Origin: Trebonia sp963777905
Lineage (GTDB): Bacteria; Actinomycetota; Actinomycetes; Streptosporangiales; Streptosporangiaceae
Length of the DNA stretch: 64,000 nt
Direction: 5' to 3'
NCBI GenBank assembly: GCA_963777905.1
Contig: CAVZSM010000015.1
Location: 1 to 64,000 of the forward strand
Shown here: positions 23,287-32,647 of the stretch, piece after piece
How the letters are laid out: each line of letters opens with the position of its first letter
How positions within the stretch are numbered: the stretch's first letter is position 1
Made by a program: the position numbers and the translations under genes
Notes under the pieces: generated by a model
Databases searched by the model: none
Seen by the model: only the letters and a program-made list of their open reading frames with translations
Told to the model about the DNA's origin: nothing

Positions 23287-24153
23287 ATGGCAACGAGCCC
23301 AGCACGCACCGACCGCTGGAAGGCACTCGACTTCAGCCCGCCGTCGGCGGATGCCGACGAACCCGACCTGCCCGTGCTCGTCGAGTACACGCAGGACGAG
23401 AGGGTGGCGGTCATCACGCTGAACCGGCCGCACGCGGACAACGCGATCACCACGGCGATGGGGGCGCTCCTGACCGAGATCCTGGAGACGATCGCGGTCC
23501 GCCCCGCAGTCCGCGCCGTCATCCTCACCGGAGCCGGCCGCCGGGCCTTTTCCGTCGGCAGCGACCTCCGCCAGCGCAAAAACATGACCAAAGAGGACTG
23601 GCTGCGGCAGCGCCAGGACTTCGACCGGACCCTCTACACCGTCCGCCAGCTGCGGAAGCCGATCTTCACCGCCGTCAACGGCATCGCCTACGGCGGCGGC
23701 TGCGAACTCGCCCAGAGCACCGACTTCATCATCGCATCCGACAACGCCACCTTCGCCCAGCCCGAGGCGATGGTCGGCCTCGCGGCCGGGGGCGGATCGC
23801 CAGCGCTGCTTCCCCGCCTGCTCCCCCCGGGCAAAGCCATGCAGATGCTGATGACCGGCGACCCGATCACCGCGCAGGAAGCGCACCGGCTCGGAATGGT
23901 CAACGAGCTCTATCCCCAGGACGAGCTCATCAACGCCGCCCACCGGATCGCGGCGAAAATCGCGAGCAACTCACCGACTGCGGTACAGGCCGTCAAGCAG
24001 GCGGTCCGGATGGGCCAGGGCGAGCCGATCGAGCAAGCCATCGCGATCATGATGGAAGCACACTGGCGCTCCGCCGTCCACCCCGACCGAGTCGAAGGCA
24101 TCGGCGCGTTCAACGAAGACCGCGAGCCCGACTTCCAGGATCCCGACCACTGA
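23287..24153 (+). CDS. enoyl-CoA hydratase/isomerase (crotonase) family protein (288 aa)
   Basis: AGGAAGGAAGGGG precedes ATG 23287. Crotonase features: oxyanion-hole segments RAFSVGSDLRQ and NGIAYGGGCELAQ, and both catalytic-type glutamates (GGGCEL and QPEAMVGLAAGGG). A hydratase or isomerase reaction on a CoA thioester is therefore plausible. An N-terminal extension of about 40 residues precedes the fold. The last 150 bases (from 24009) are duplicated at 26951. Its place in a peroxidase operon suggests aromatic or side-chain catabolism, by inference. Confidence 0.88.
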   Translation: MATSPARTDRWKALDFSPPSADADEPDLPVLVEYTQDERVAVITLNRPHADNAITTAMGALLTEILETIAVRPAVRAVILTGAGRRAFSVGSDLRQRKNMTKEDWLRQRQDFDRTLYTVRQLRKPIFTAVNGIAYGGGCELAQSTDFIIASDNATFAQPEAMVGLAAGGGSPALLPRLLPPGKAMQMLMTGDPITAQEAHRLGMVNELYPQDELINAAHRIAAKIASNSPTAVQAVKQAVRMGQGEPIEQAIAIMMEAHWRSAVHPDRVEGIGAFNEDREPDFQDPDH

Positions 24154-24158
24154 CGCGC
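24009..24158 (+). repeat. 150-bp direct repeat, copy A
   Basis: The 3' end of the crotonase gene. It is matched at 26951-27100 with only two differences in 150 bases. Copy A is the parent, because it is in frame within an intact gene. Confidence 0.9.
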
Positions 24159-24200
24159 GGCCCGCGCACCCAACGACCGATCGACGAGGAGGCTGAAGAC

Positions 24201-25256
24201 ATGACGCCGGCAGACAACCTAGAAAAAGCGCGCGCGGCTCTCACAATGATCCAGCCGGAGCCGTTCAATGCGGAGGCGCCGCCGGAGGCACTGGTGGGAG
24301 ACATCACACCGACCGGCCTTCACTACGTCCGTAGCAACTTCGCGTTGCCAGCGTACGACGGCAACCTAGAGATCGGGGGCGCGGTCGACAACCCGAGGAC
24401 GCTAGCGCTCGAAGACCTGCGCGCCATGCCCTCTGTCGAGCGGGTCGTCACGCTCGAATGCGCCGGTAACGGGCGCCTCGGGCAGACGCCGTTGCCGATC
24501 GGCGAACCCTGGGGCAGCTACGCCGTGTCGACTGCCCGTTGGACAGGCGCCTTCCTGCATCAGGTGCTGGAGCAGGCGGGTCCGGTGGCCGACGCCGTCG
24601 ACGTCAAGTTCGAGGGCGCCGATCACGGCCCTTACTACCAGTTCGAAGACATGAGCTTCAACCGGTCGCTGGCATTCGCCCACGCGGCCGACCCGGCCGC
24701 AGAGATTTTGATCGCCTACGAGATGAACGGCGAGCCCCTGAGCCCCGACCACGGCGCGCCATTCCGGCTCATCGTGCCCCATTGGTATGGGGTCGCGTCG
24801 GTGAAATGGCTGAAGCGGATCCAAGTCCTGACTGAACCGTACGTTGGCGAGTTCCAGGTCGGCCACTACATGTACGAGTGGGCCGATCGCCCGCACGAGC
24901 CGGTCACGTTGTTGCGCGTGCGCGCCCGCATCACCGATCCTGCTCCCCGAGCGACCATCCCCGCCGGCATGTACACGGTGCGGGGAAAGGCGTGGTCGGG
25001 CACCGGCCCCGTGACGCGCGTGCACGTCAGCCTCACCGGCGAAGGCGACTGGCAAATGGCGGACCTCGAACCCCCGAGGGGGCCTTATCAATGGCAGGAC
25101 TGGTCGTTCGACTGGCACGCGACCACGGTTGGACGGCACACTCTGCGCGCCCGCGCGACCGACGTAGTCGGCAACGTCCAGCCCGATGTCCCACCCTGGA
25201 ACCGCCTCGGCTACGGAAACAACGCGACCGAGGTCATCTACATCGACGTGCGCTGA
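24201..25256 (+). CDS. sulfite-oxidase-like molybdopterin-dependent oxidoreductase (351 aa)
   Basis: The SUOX-type Mo-binding domain covers about residues 40-215 with the molybdenum-ligating Cys87 in TLECAGNGR, and GAPFRLIVPHWYGVASVKW as the pterin-binding end. A C-terminal Mo-co dimerisation domain (ARATIPAGMYTVRGKAWSGT, WQDWSFDWHA) follows. It lacks a Tat signal, unlike most bacterial exported members, so a cytoplasmic location is predicted. AGGAGG lies ten bases before ATG 24201; the long upstream open frame is antisense-like filler. It is the last gene of the operon beginning at 18657. Confidence 0.88.
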   Translation: MTPADNLEKARAALTMIQPEPFNAEAPPEALVGDITPTGLHYVRSNFALPAYDGNLEIGGAVDNPRTLALEDLRAMPSVERVVTLECAGNGRLGQTPLPIGEPWGSYAVSTARWTGAFLHQVLEQAGPVADAVDVKFEGADHGPYYQFEDMSFNRSLAFAHAADPAAEILIAYEMNGEPLSPDHGAPFRLIVPHWYGVASVKWLKRIQVLTEPYVGEFQVGHYMYEWADRPHEPVTLLRVRARITDPAPRATIPAGMYTVRGKAWSGTGPVTRVHVSLTGEGDWQMADLEPPRGPYQWQDWSFDWHATTVGRHTLRARATDVVGNVQPDVPPWNRLGYGNNATEVIYIDVR

Positions 25257-25440
25257 CACCGGCCATCCGTAACCGCAGAGCGGGCCCGCCCAGAAGGCAA
25301 CCCGTGATCTGCGTCGAGCCCGGCTCGTGGGCGCGCAGAATGCCCATATCTGGGCGGTCGCTGGCATGCCTCAACCCGATCGCGCAGCCGCGCCGAATCA
25401 GGCGGTTACTTGATCGCCGCTGTTCACGCGGTTGTTCACG

Positions 25441-26903
25441 TTACGTGATCAAAGCGGGGGATCCTGGTCTGTCGGCTGCACTGATGGCATGGTCTCGGCG
25501 TGCTGTTTCGCTTTGCCGCCATTCGAGTGCTTCTGGCTCGTCGGTCCATTGGATGATTGACGCTTGGTGGCGGGTTAGGACGTCGCGGACTTGGGCAGGG
25601 CTGGCCCGGAAGAACTCGCGGCGCACGATTGACCAGGTTTACCCTGCGGTCAGCGAATTCGTGGTGAAGCCGGGTCTCGAGACCGACCGCGTCGTCACTG
25701 AAAACCATGGCGTGGACGTCATAGTGGAAGGGAACTGACGCGTCACCCAGTTCGCGGATCCGGTCCATCGGGTCCAGTCGCCGGGTCATGCCGATTTTCA
25801 CCATGTCCGGGCCGAAGGCGCCGACGTTGGAGATCACGTAGACGTGTCCCGCCCGGACGTTGGCGGCCCGTCGCGTGATCCCGTCTATCGCGTCCCGGAT
25901 CTCGGCGAGCTTGGCGTCAGTGCGGGCAGCGCCGTCGAGGTCGCCCTGCTCGCGCAGCGCTGCCGTGGTGGACTCGTAGTGTGCGTACTCCTTCTGGAGC
26001 CGTTCTTGCTCGCGCTCGTACTCGCGGCGGGCGATCTCCTCTTCCCGTAGCCGCGCCCGTTCTTCGCGGGCGCGCTCCTTCTCCTCGGCCGTCTTGGCGA
26101 GGTAGTCCGCTGTCAGTTCCAGTTCCTGAACCCGCAGGGTGTGGTAAGAGTCGGTGATCTGGATCTTCATCGTGCCGCCCAGCCGGGAAATCGTCTGCCG
26201 GGCTTTGTCCAGCCGGGCGACCGATGACTCCAGGGTGTAGGGCTTCATGGACCGGACCGCATTGTCTGCCTCGTTGTTGTAGGCGCGCAGCATCAGTTTC
26301 GAGAACTCGCGGACCATCTTCGCGCCTTCACTGGCCGACCCGTTGACGGTCCAGTTCGTGGCTCCACGGACAGCGCTGCCGGCTTTCACGGCATCTTTGA
26401 TCCGGGCCTGCAGTCCCGACAGGCGGGCCTTGCAGGCGATAGCGTCCTGCAGCGGGTGCCGGTACTGGTAGATCCCCGCTTCTTGCAAGATCTCCGTTTC
26501 CCGGGTCTCGACAACCAGGCCAGACAGCTCCGCGTGCTCGGCCCGCAGTTGCGCCAGGGCCAAGGTCAGCCTCGAGCCTCCAGACCTCCGGCTGCAGTTG
26601 TTCCCGTTGCCTGAACCCGAAGCCATCGATAACCTGCCGCAGCCGTTCTACCTCGGCTTGCAAGCCTCGCTTGCCGCCAGGCGTCTTCAACTGTTCAGGA
26701 GCAGCACCCGCGGCCGGGGCAGCCCAGGCAGCCGCTGCGCTCGAGCCCTGTCTCCGTGCATCCGCGACCTGGCCAGGAACACCGAACGGCACGGGACGCG
26801 CAGGTTGCGTCAAATCCGTCCACCGCATCCCGTCCCACCAGCGCATCAACGAGGGATCATGATTGTCCGGATACCAGCCAGCAGCCGCTATTCCCGCCAT
26901 CAA
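25441..26903 (-). pseudogene. DUF2510-DUF4041-GIY-YIG (MUG113) protein with two frameshifts
   Basis: Three pieces in order on the minus strand. (1) 26903 to about 26570: MAGIAAAGWYPDNHDPSLMR and WWDGMRWTDL, a DUF2510 domain, then LQAEVERLRQVIDGFGFRQ. (2) In another frame, about 26575 to 25625: VVETRETEILQEAGIYQYRH onward, DUF4041 with a long charged coiled coil, then GHVYVISNVGAFGPDMVKIG, the GIY-YIG-like MUG113 domain, reaching FADRRVNLVN. (3) In a third frame, about 25626-25441: RREFFRASPAQVRDVL, its expected end. Family proteins carry all parts in one chain. One base change at each junction would restore it, so it is recently broken or misread. Confidence 0.75.
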
Positions 26904-26950
26904 TTCCCCCCGTCATACGCGCTCATGAAGCCCGGACGTGCAGCGACGCA

Positions 26951-27100
26951 GATGGGCCAGGGCGAGCCGATCGAGCAAGCCATCGCGATCATGATGGAGG
27001 CACACTGGCGCTCCGCCGTCCACCCCGACCGAGTCGAAGGCATCGGCGCGTTCAACGAAGACCGCGAGCCCAGCTTCCAGGATCCCGACCACTGACGCGC
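26951..27100 (+). repeat. 150-bp direct repeat, copy B (crotonase 3' end)
   Basis: Bases 26951-27100 repeat 24009-24158 with two mismatches (near 26999 and 27072), ending right after the crotonase stop codon. Here it has no gene attached: upstream is the start of the broken GIY-YIG gene, downstream a truncated LuxR gene. Confidence 0.9.
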
Positions 27101-27211
27101 CGCGCGCGAAGAGCCGCACGCAACCCGACGTGCCGTCGTGCAGTCGCCTCGGCCATACGGACAACGCGGTTCGCCCCTCTTGCGGAGTGCTGGAGCTGCC
27201 ACGCGCTAACA

Positions 27212-27604
27212 ATGATCACGGCAGTACACCAGCAGACGGGCAAGCTGCTTGAACGCCACGCGCGGCAGCGCACTGCGCACCCCGCGCTGATCCGGAAGAT
27301 CATCAGCGCGCTAGGCGGGAGGACCCCCGCGGTACCAGCCGCGGGCCCACCAGAGCAAGCGGCGCCGGCCGCGGGCCCGCCGCAGGACCTGCCCGAGCCG
27401 CTCAGCCAGGCCGAAGCCCGTGTCCGCCTCCTGCCGACCAGCCTTTCCGCGCCGGAGATCGCCCGCGAGCTCTACGTGTCGGTGAACACGGTCCGGACGC
27501 ACATGCGGCACGTGTACGACAAGCTCGGCGCCCACCGCCGCCTGGAGGCCATCAACCGGGCCCGTGCTCTCGGCCTGCTCGCACCCGTCCCGCAACGGGC
27601 CTGA
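27212..27604 (+). pseudogene. C-terminal HTH fragment of a LuxR/MalT-type regulator
   Basis: LSQAEARVRLLPTSLSAPEI followed by ARELYVSVNTVRTHMRHVYDKLG is a clear LuxR HTH of the MalT/LAL type, and LLERHARQRTAHPALIRKI upstream fits the end of its helical domain. The ATPase and most of the helical repeat region are missing; the sequence breaks at the 150-bp duplication. No ribosome site supports ATG 27212. A stand-alone HTH protein is possible but a truncated gene is likelier. Confidence 0.65.
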
Positions 27605-27690
27605 ACCGTCCTTTAACCCCTTCTGCGGGATGAAGCTCGCCCCGGCATGAGGTGCGATGATTCCGTGGGTGAGGTGTAAAGGAGGCGTTC

Positions 27691-28533
27691 GTGAACACGC
27701 GGAACCGTGAGGGACGCAACGTCGTCATCGAGGCTCCCGTGACGTTCGTGGACCGCGTGCGCCCGGACGGCGTCATAGTCCGGTGGGAATCCCGCCACCA
27801 CCGTAAGCACCAGAAGCCAGCTGTCGGCTCGACGTGGTGGGCGCCTAATGCCCGCGGATGGTGGATCGCGATCCTGTTCGCCATCGGATCGCTGCTGTTC
27901 GCGATCGGCTCGGTGCCGGGATACGCCAGCGCTGCCGGGGCCGTCGGGGATACGGTCACCTACTTTGTCGGCTCACTGTTTTTTACCGCAGCCTCATTCC
28001 TGAGCTACCGGGAGGCGGTCGACGCCGCCCCGGGCGCGCTGAACCCCGCGCACCGGCGCTTTTTCGTCTGCCAGCCGAGGCGGATCGACTGGTGGGCCAC
28101 CGGGGTGCAACTCGTCGGGACCCTGTACTTCAACGTCAGCACCGGCCTGGCCATGGTGACTGACCTGTCCGCGCAGGCCGCTCACCAGCACGTGTGGCGG
28201 CCCGATGCTATCGGCTCTGTCTGCTTCCTGGTGTCTAGCGCACTGGCCTGGTACGAGATCTGCCACGGCTGGGCCGCTTGGCGCCCCCGGTCCTATTCCT
28301 GGTGGATCACGCTGCTCAACCTGATCGGGTCGATCGCCTTCGGCATCTCCGCCGTGGCCGGCTACATCAACCCGGTGACCGGCCAGGTGTACAACGCCGG
28401 GCGAGCCGACACGCAGACCCTGATCGGCGCGGTGTGCTTCCTGATCGGTGCCGTCCTGCTGCTACCCGAACGCACCCAGCCGGTCAGCGGTCAGGTGATG
28501 ACGCCCACCGCCGACGCTGGCATCGGCCCGTGA
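27691..28533 (+). CDS. six-helix membrane protein, YrhK-like (280 aa)
   Basis: GTG 27691 with AAAGGAGG upstream. A basic cytoplasmic N-terminus of about 50 residues is followed by six hydrophobic helices near residues 53, 87, 132, 170, 198 and 240 (for example WWIAILFAIGSLLFAIGSVP and WWITLLNLIGSIAFGISAVA). The repeated pattern of an aromatic pair then I/L-GS-x-x-F suggests internal duplication, as in YrhK-domain proteins. Function unknown. It converges with the glutamate decarboxylase gene. Confidence 0.75.
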   Translation: MNTRNREGRNVVIEAPVTFVDRVRPDGVIVRWESRHHRKHQKPAVGSTWWAPNARGWWIAILFAIGSLLFAIGSVPGYASAAGAVGDTVTYFVGSLFFTAASFLSYREAVDAAPGALNPAHRRFFVCQPRRIDWWATGVQLVGTLYFNVSTGLAMVTDLSAQAAHQHVWRPDAIGSVCFLVSSALAWYEICHGWAAWRPRSYSWWITLLNLIGSIAFGISAVAGYINPVTGQVYNAGRADTQTLIGAVCFLIGAVLLLPERTQPVSGQVMTPTADAGIGP

Positions 28534-28553
28534 TTGGCCGGTGACACATCACG

Positions 28554-29954
28554 TCACAGGTGGCTGAACCCGCCCGATTCCTCCTTGGTCATGGGCGTCG
28601 TGACCGGGTGCTTATCGAAGTGCGCCACGGCTTCGCGGAAGTCGTCGAGCAGCATGGAGGCCATGTCGCGGCTGACCCCCAGGCGGACCAGGACGCGCTG
28701 CACAGCGATGTCAGACACCTCCCCGGTCAGGGTGTAGGCGGGCACTTGCCAGCCGCGGTTACGCAGCCGGTCGGCCAGGTCGAACAGGGTGTACCCGGGA
28801 TTCTCGCCTTCGCGGATCCGCCAGGTGACCGTCGGGATGCCGGTGGCGGGGTCGCTGTCGCACAGCAGCTCGAACGGACCGAGCTTGACGATTTCGGAGG
28901 CGAGGTACTGCCCGATCCCGTACGACGCCATGTGGATCTTCCGGTAGCCCTCGAAACCAAGCCGCAGGAAGTTGTAGTAGCTGGCGACGATCTGCCCAGC
29001 CGGGCGGGAGAAGTTGATCTGGAATACCGGCATATCGCCGCCCAGGTAGTTGACGTGGAAGATGAGGTCGTCGGGGAGCTCGGCGATGTCCCGGAACACG
29101 ACCCAGCCGGCCCCCAGCGGAGCGAGCCCGAACTTGTGCCCCGACGCGGAGATTGACTTGACCCGGGGCAGCCGGAAGTCGAAAGCGACCTCGGGCGCGC
29201 AGAACGGGGCAAGGAAACCGCCGCTGGCCCCGTCCACGTGGATGTCGACGTCCAGGCCGGTGTCGGCCTGCAACTTGTCCAGCGCCTGGGAGATGGCCTC
29301 CACCGGCTCGTACGAGCCGGTGTAGGTAACGCCGAGGGTCGGCACGACCATGATCGTGTTCTCGTCCACCCGCTCCAGCACCGACTCGGGGTCCATCATG
29401 TAGCGGCCCGGTGCCATCGGGACCTCGCGAATCTCGACATCCCAGTAGCGGGCGAACTTGTGCCACACCACCTGTACCGGACCGCAGACGAAGTTCGGGT
29501 TGTCGATCGGCTTGCCTTCGGCCCGGCGCTTGGCCCGCCACCGCCACTTGGCCGCCATGCCCGCCAGCATGCAGGCTTCCGACGAGCCGATAGCCGAGGC
29601 GCCCACGGTGTTGGCCGCCTCGGGCGCGTTCCACAGGTCCGCCATCATGTGCACGCAGCGCCGCTCGATCTCGGCGGTCTGTGGATACTCGTCCCTGTCG
29701 ATCATGTTCTTGTTGATCGACAGCGCCATCAGGGCCATGACCTCGGGTTCCTCCCACGTCTGGCAGAACGTGGCCAGGTTCTGGCGGGCGTTGCCGTCCA
29801 TCATCAGCTCATCCGCCACCAGCTGGTACGCCTCCCTCGGCAGGGTCTCCTCCCGGGGGAACCTGTACTTCGGGATTGGCCTGTTCATGTCACGCGCGGC
29901 GAACAGGCAGTCTTCGGACTGATCACGGATGGAATCGCGGTCGTGCAGTGTCAT
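28554..29954 (-). CDS. gad: glutamate decarboxylase (466 aa)
   Basis: A PLP-dependent decarboxylase of the GadB type. The cofactor lysine is Lys274 in SISASGHKFG, and HVDGASGGFLAPF precedes it. RFPREETLPREAYQLV and LNLATFCQTWEEPE-like start elements (here NLATFCQTWEEPE) are hallmarks. It converts glutamate to GABA, consuming a proton, and typically serves acid stress or GABA metabolism. No GABA antiporter gene is adjacent. Start ATG 29954 has AAGGAG about nine bases upstream; the in-frame extension to 29999 is not needed. Confidence 0.93.
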   Translation of the reverse strand: MTLHDRDSIRDQSEDCLFAARDMNRPIPKYRFPREETLPREAYQLVADELMMDGNARQNLATFCQTWEEPEVMALMALSINKNMIDRDEYPQTAEIERRCVHMMADLWNAPEAANTVGASAIGSSEACMLAGMAAKWRWRAKRRAEGKPIDNPNFVCGPVQVVWHKFARYWDVEIREVPMAPGRYMMDPESVLERVDENTIMVVPTLGVTYTGSYEPVEAISQALDKLQADTGLDVDIHVDGASGGFLAPFCAPEVAFDFRLPRVKSISASGHKFGLAPLGAGWVVFRDIAELPDDLIFHVNYLGGDMPVFQINFSRPAGQIVASYYNFLRLGFEGYRKIHMASYGIGQYLASEIVKLGPFELLCDSDPATGIPTVTWRIREGENPGYTLFDLADRLRNRGWQVPAYTLTGEVSDIAVQRVLVRLGVSRDMASMLLDDFREAVAHFDKHPVTTPMTKEESGGFSHL

Positions 29955-30543
29955 GGTCAGCATCTCCTTGATCGAACGCCACTCAGCACCGGCGATCACC
30001 CTGGCCCGACACCAACCTCGAAGCGTCGCCTGCTCCCTGACCCCGATACTGGCCTGGCCTGACCCATGCCGTCATCACCCGATGAGAGGTAGTGATCCTC
30101 GTGCAGTCCGTCAGCGTGTCAGGCGGCGCGGAGCCCGCATCCGGTAATCGTCATGATGAGACCGCATTCGGTTGATCTCCCGCCGATCCGGATACCCCGT
30201 TCCTTCCGAAGGACTCCTGGCCGTTGGCCCCACAGGGTCACTTCACCCCATCAGGGTGATGGAACTGGCTCAGCCGCAAGGTGGAATGGTACTGGGGGCA
30301 AGCGGAGGGATGTGGGCCAGGCGGCCGTCGGGTCAGCGGCTGGGTGCCTGGAATGGAGCATCAGCCGGGCGCTGGCTGCGGGCGCGATCCAGGACGAGAT
30401 GCCTGACATGCGGCAGTCGATCGCCCTGGTGGCCGGGCTTGGCCGGGTCGTCTGCGCCGCCCCCGATGTGGCAATCGCGCCGCGCTGGAGGAACCGGACG
30501 ATTACCGGTAACTCCAGGCTAGGCGGAAGGAGAAGGAGTGGTC
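29955..30543. promoter_or_regulatory. 590-bp intergenic region between divergent gad and DUF2252 genes
   Basis: No gene is recognised on either strand. It contains the TCACCC-N5-GGGTGA palindrome (30243-30259) and, near 30076-30096, a looser ATCAC...GTGAT pair. The length suggests separate promoters for the two genes. Confidence 0.45.
30243..30259. promoter_or_regulatory. palindrome TCACCC-N5-GGGTGA, site 2
   Basis: TCACCCCATCAGGGTGA, about 285 bases before the DUF2252 start and about 290 before the decarboxylase start. Arms and spacing are identical to sites at 18605 and 32077. Confidence 0.6.
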
Positions 30544-32013
30544 ATGACTGTGAAGACCGAAGGTAGCGTGTCGGCGAGGGCCGCGCGGTCATCCGGTAAA
30601 GGTCCAGTGCGGGCCGGGACGGTGGAGCATCTGAGCCGGGCGGACCGGATGGCCCGGGGGAAGGACGCCCGGGCGGTGGCTCCGCTGGAGTCGCATGCGG
30701 AGTTCGTCCCGGCCAGGAAGCGGGATCCGGTGGGGCTGCTCCTGGAGCAGGCCAAGACGCGGGTGCCGGAACTGGTGCCGGTACGCCACGGGCGGATGCT
30801 GGTGTCGCCGTTCACGTTCTACCGAGGCGCGGCGCTGCCGATGGCGGCCGACCTGGCCACCACTCCCGCGTCGGGGCTGCGGGTACAGCTGTGCGGGGAT
30901 GCCCACCTGTCGAACTTCGGCGCGTTCGCCTCGCCGGAGCGCAGCCTGGTCTTCGACGTCAACGACTTCGACGAGACCCTGCCCGGGCCGTTCGAGTGGG
31001 ATGTCAAGCGGCTGGCCGCGAGCATGACGGTGGCCGGACGGGACAACGGGTTCACCGCCAAGGACTGCCGCAAGATCACCCTGGCGGCGGCAGAAGGGTA
31101 CCGCACCGCGATGCGCGGGTTCGCGGACCAGACCTTCATGGACGTGTGGTACACGCACGTGGACATCCAGTCGGCCCTGGCCGAGTTCCGGTCCGAGATG
31201 AAGACGAAAAACTACAAGGAAGCCCAGAAGATGCTGGGCAAGGCGCACACCAGCGACACCATGAAGGCCGTGGGTAAGCTGACCACCGTGGTCGACGGGC
31301 AGCGGCGGATCATCAGCCAGCCCCCGCTGATCGTCCCGGTCGAGGAGATCTTCGCCGGCGTGCAGGCCGACGCGATCTACGAACTGATCCGCACCGTGCT
31401 GGGCAAGTACCGGCGCACCCTGCAGTCCGACCGGCGGCACCTGCTCGAGCAGTTCACCATGGTGCAGGTGGCCCGCAAGGTGGTGGGGGTCGGCAGTGTC
31501 GGCACCCGCGCCTATGTCGTGCTGATGGATGCCGGCGACGGCGTCGAGCCGTTGTTCTTGCAGGCCAAGGAGGCCCAGCCGTCGGTCCTGGCCGAATATG
31601 CCGGGCGCAGCCAGTACAACAACCAGGGCGAGCGCGCCGTGGCCGGGCAGCACCTGATGCAGGCCGAGAGCGACATCTTCCTCGGCTGGACCCGCGTCTC
31701 CAACCCCCTCGACGGGATAGACCGCGACTTCTACGTCCGCCAGCTGAAGGACTGGAAGTTCTCCATACCGATCGAGCTGATGATCCCGCAGGGCATGACG
31801 CTGTACGCCCGGCTGTGCGGGGCGACCCTGGCCCGGGCGCACGCTCGCTCCGGGGACCGCATCGCGCTGGCCGCCTACCTCGGCGGCTCGGACAAGTTCG
31901 ACCAGGCCATCGCCGACTTCGCCGAAACCTACGCCGACCAGAACGAACGCGACTACGCCGCGCTCCAGACCGCCGTTAAGGAGGGCAGAGCCGAAGTCGC
32001 CACCGAGATCTAA
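30544..32013 (+). CDS. DUF2252-family protein (489 aa)
   Basis: The family signature is plain: SPFTFYRGAALPMAADLATT, QLCGDAHLSNFGAFASPER and FDVNDFDETLPGPFEWDVKR. These segments resemble a kinase-like phosphotransferase fold (GDAHLSNFG as a catalytic-loop-like HxxN, FDVNDFD as the metal-binding Asp), but no substrate is established. ATG 30544 follows GGAAGGAGAAGGAG; GTG 30538 is possible. It is cytoplasmic and single. Confidence 0.9.
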   Translation: MTVKTEGSVSARAARSSGKGPVRAGTVEHLSRADRMARGKDARAVAPLESHAEFVPARKRDPVGLLLEQAKTRVPELVPVRHGRMLVSPFTFYRGAALPMAADLATTPASGLRVQLCGDAHLSNFGAFASPERSLVFDVNDFDETLPGPFEWDVKRLAASMTVAGRDNGFTAKDCRKITLAAAEGYRTAMRGFADQTFMDVWYTHVDIQSALAEFRSEMKTKNYKEAQKMLGKAHTSDTMKAVGKLTTVVDGQRRIISQPPLIVPVEEIFAGVQADAIYELIRTVLGKYRRTLQSDRRHLLEQFTMVQVARKVVGVGSVGTRAYVVLMDAGDGVEPLFLQAKEAQPSVLAEYAGRSQYNNQGERAVAGQHLMQAESDIFLGWTRVSNPLDGIDRDFYVRQLKDWKFSIPIELMIPQGMTLYARLCGATLARAHARSGDRIALAAYLGGSDKFDQAIADFAETYADQNERDYAALQTAVKEGRAEVATEI

Positions 32014-32186
32014 CACCGAACGCAGGTCCGCCTATCCGAGCGCACTGGTGAGCAGTCTCCCCGCATTTCTGGAGCCTCACCCTCTGGGGGTGACGTGGCA
32101 GGGACCGCGGTCCTTCTAAGGTCAGGAAGGCCCGCAAGACTTGCGCGTCGCGACACCTCAGCTCGGGCCGAACGAACGGAATGATA
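32014..32186. promoter_or_regulatory. promoter region of DUF6325 gene with two palindromes
   Basis: Holds TCACCC-N5-GGGTGA at 32077-32093 and a perfect 12-base palindrome GGACCGCGGTCC at 32102-32113. The latter resembles the GGGAC-N4-GTCC core of DevR/DosR-type boxes, by memory. Both lie within 110 bases of the start. Confidence 0.5.
32077..32093. promoter_or_regulatory. palindrome TCACCC-N5-GGGTGA, site 3
   Basis: TCACCCTCTGGGGGTGA, 94 bases before ATG 32187. It is the third exact instance of this arm and spacing pattern in the window. Confidence 0.6.
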
Positions 32187-32645
32187 ATGACCGAGGTACC
32201 CCTAGATGAGCTAGGTCCCGTTGACTACATCGTCGTCGAGTTCCCGGCAGGAGCGAGCAGCTTCACCGGCGAGATGGCGGCAGAGCTGCGGGCGCTGGCC
32301 GACTCCGGCACCATCCGCGTGATCGATGTCCTGATTCTCACCAAGGATGCGGACGGTACGGTCGAGGCGGCAGAACTCTCTGATATCGCCGAGCTCGGAG
32401 AATTGCAGGCGATCGAGGCCGAGCTGGCAGAACTCCTGGCGGCGGAGGATGTCGACAACCTCGCCGCGGCGATGGAGCCGGGGAGCACGGCTGGGGTGCT
32501 CATCTGGGAGAACCTATGGGCGACCCCCTTCGCATCAGCGGTGCGGCGTTCGGGCGGCCAGCTGATCGCCAACGGGCGGATTCCCATTCAGGCGATTATC
32601 GCCTCGATCGAGGCCGAGCAAGTGACTACGACCGCAGGAGACTGA
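32187..32645 (+). CDS. DUF6325/DUF1269-like stress-associated protein (152 aa)
   Basis: LGPVDYIVVEFPAGASSFTG, RVIDVLILTKDADG and the acidic middle followed by LIWENLWATPFASAVRRSGG match the DUF6325 family (previously grouped with DUF1269). Such proteins are often encoded beside a tiny basic partner, as here (32648). Function unknown, soluble. ATG 32187 is preferred; ATG 32181 is two codons upstream. Confidence 0.82.
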   Translation: MTEVPLDELGPVDYIVVEFPAGASSFTGEMAAELRALADSGTIRVIDVLILTKDADGTVEAAELSDIAELGELQAIEAELAELLAAEDVDNLAAAMEPGSTAGVLIWENLWATPFASAVRRSGGQLIANGRIPIQAIIASIEAEQVTTTAGD

Positions 32646-32647
32646 CA

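Noticed and set aside
22830..24200. Extension of the Mo enzyme to an 808-residue protein
   Set aside because: The extra residues are an out-of-frame shadow of the DyP and crotonase genes, rich in Arg and Pro; ATG 24201 has an AGGAGG site.
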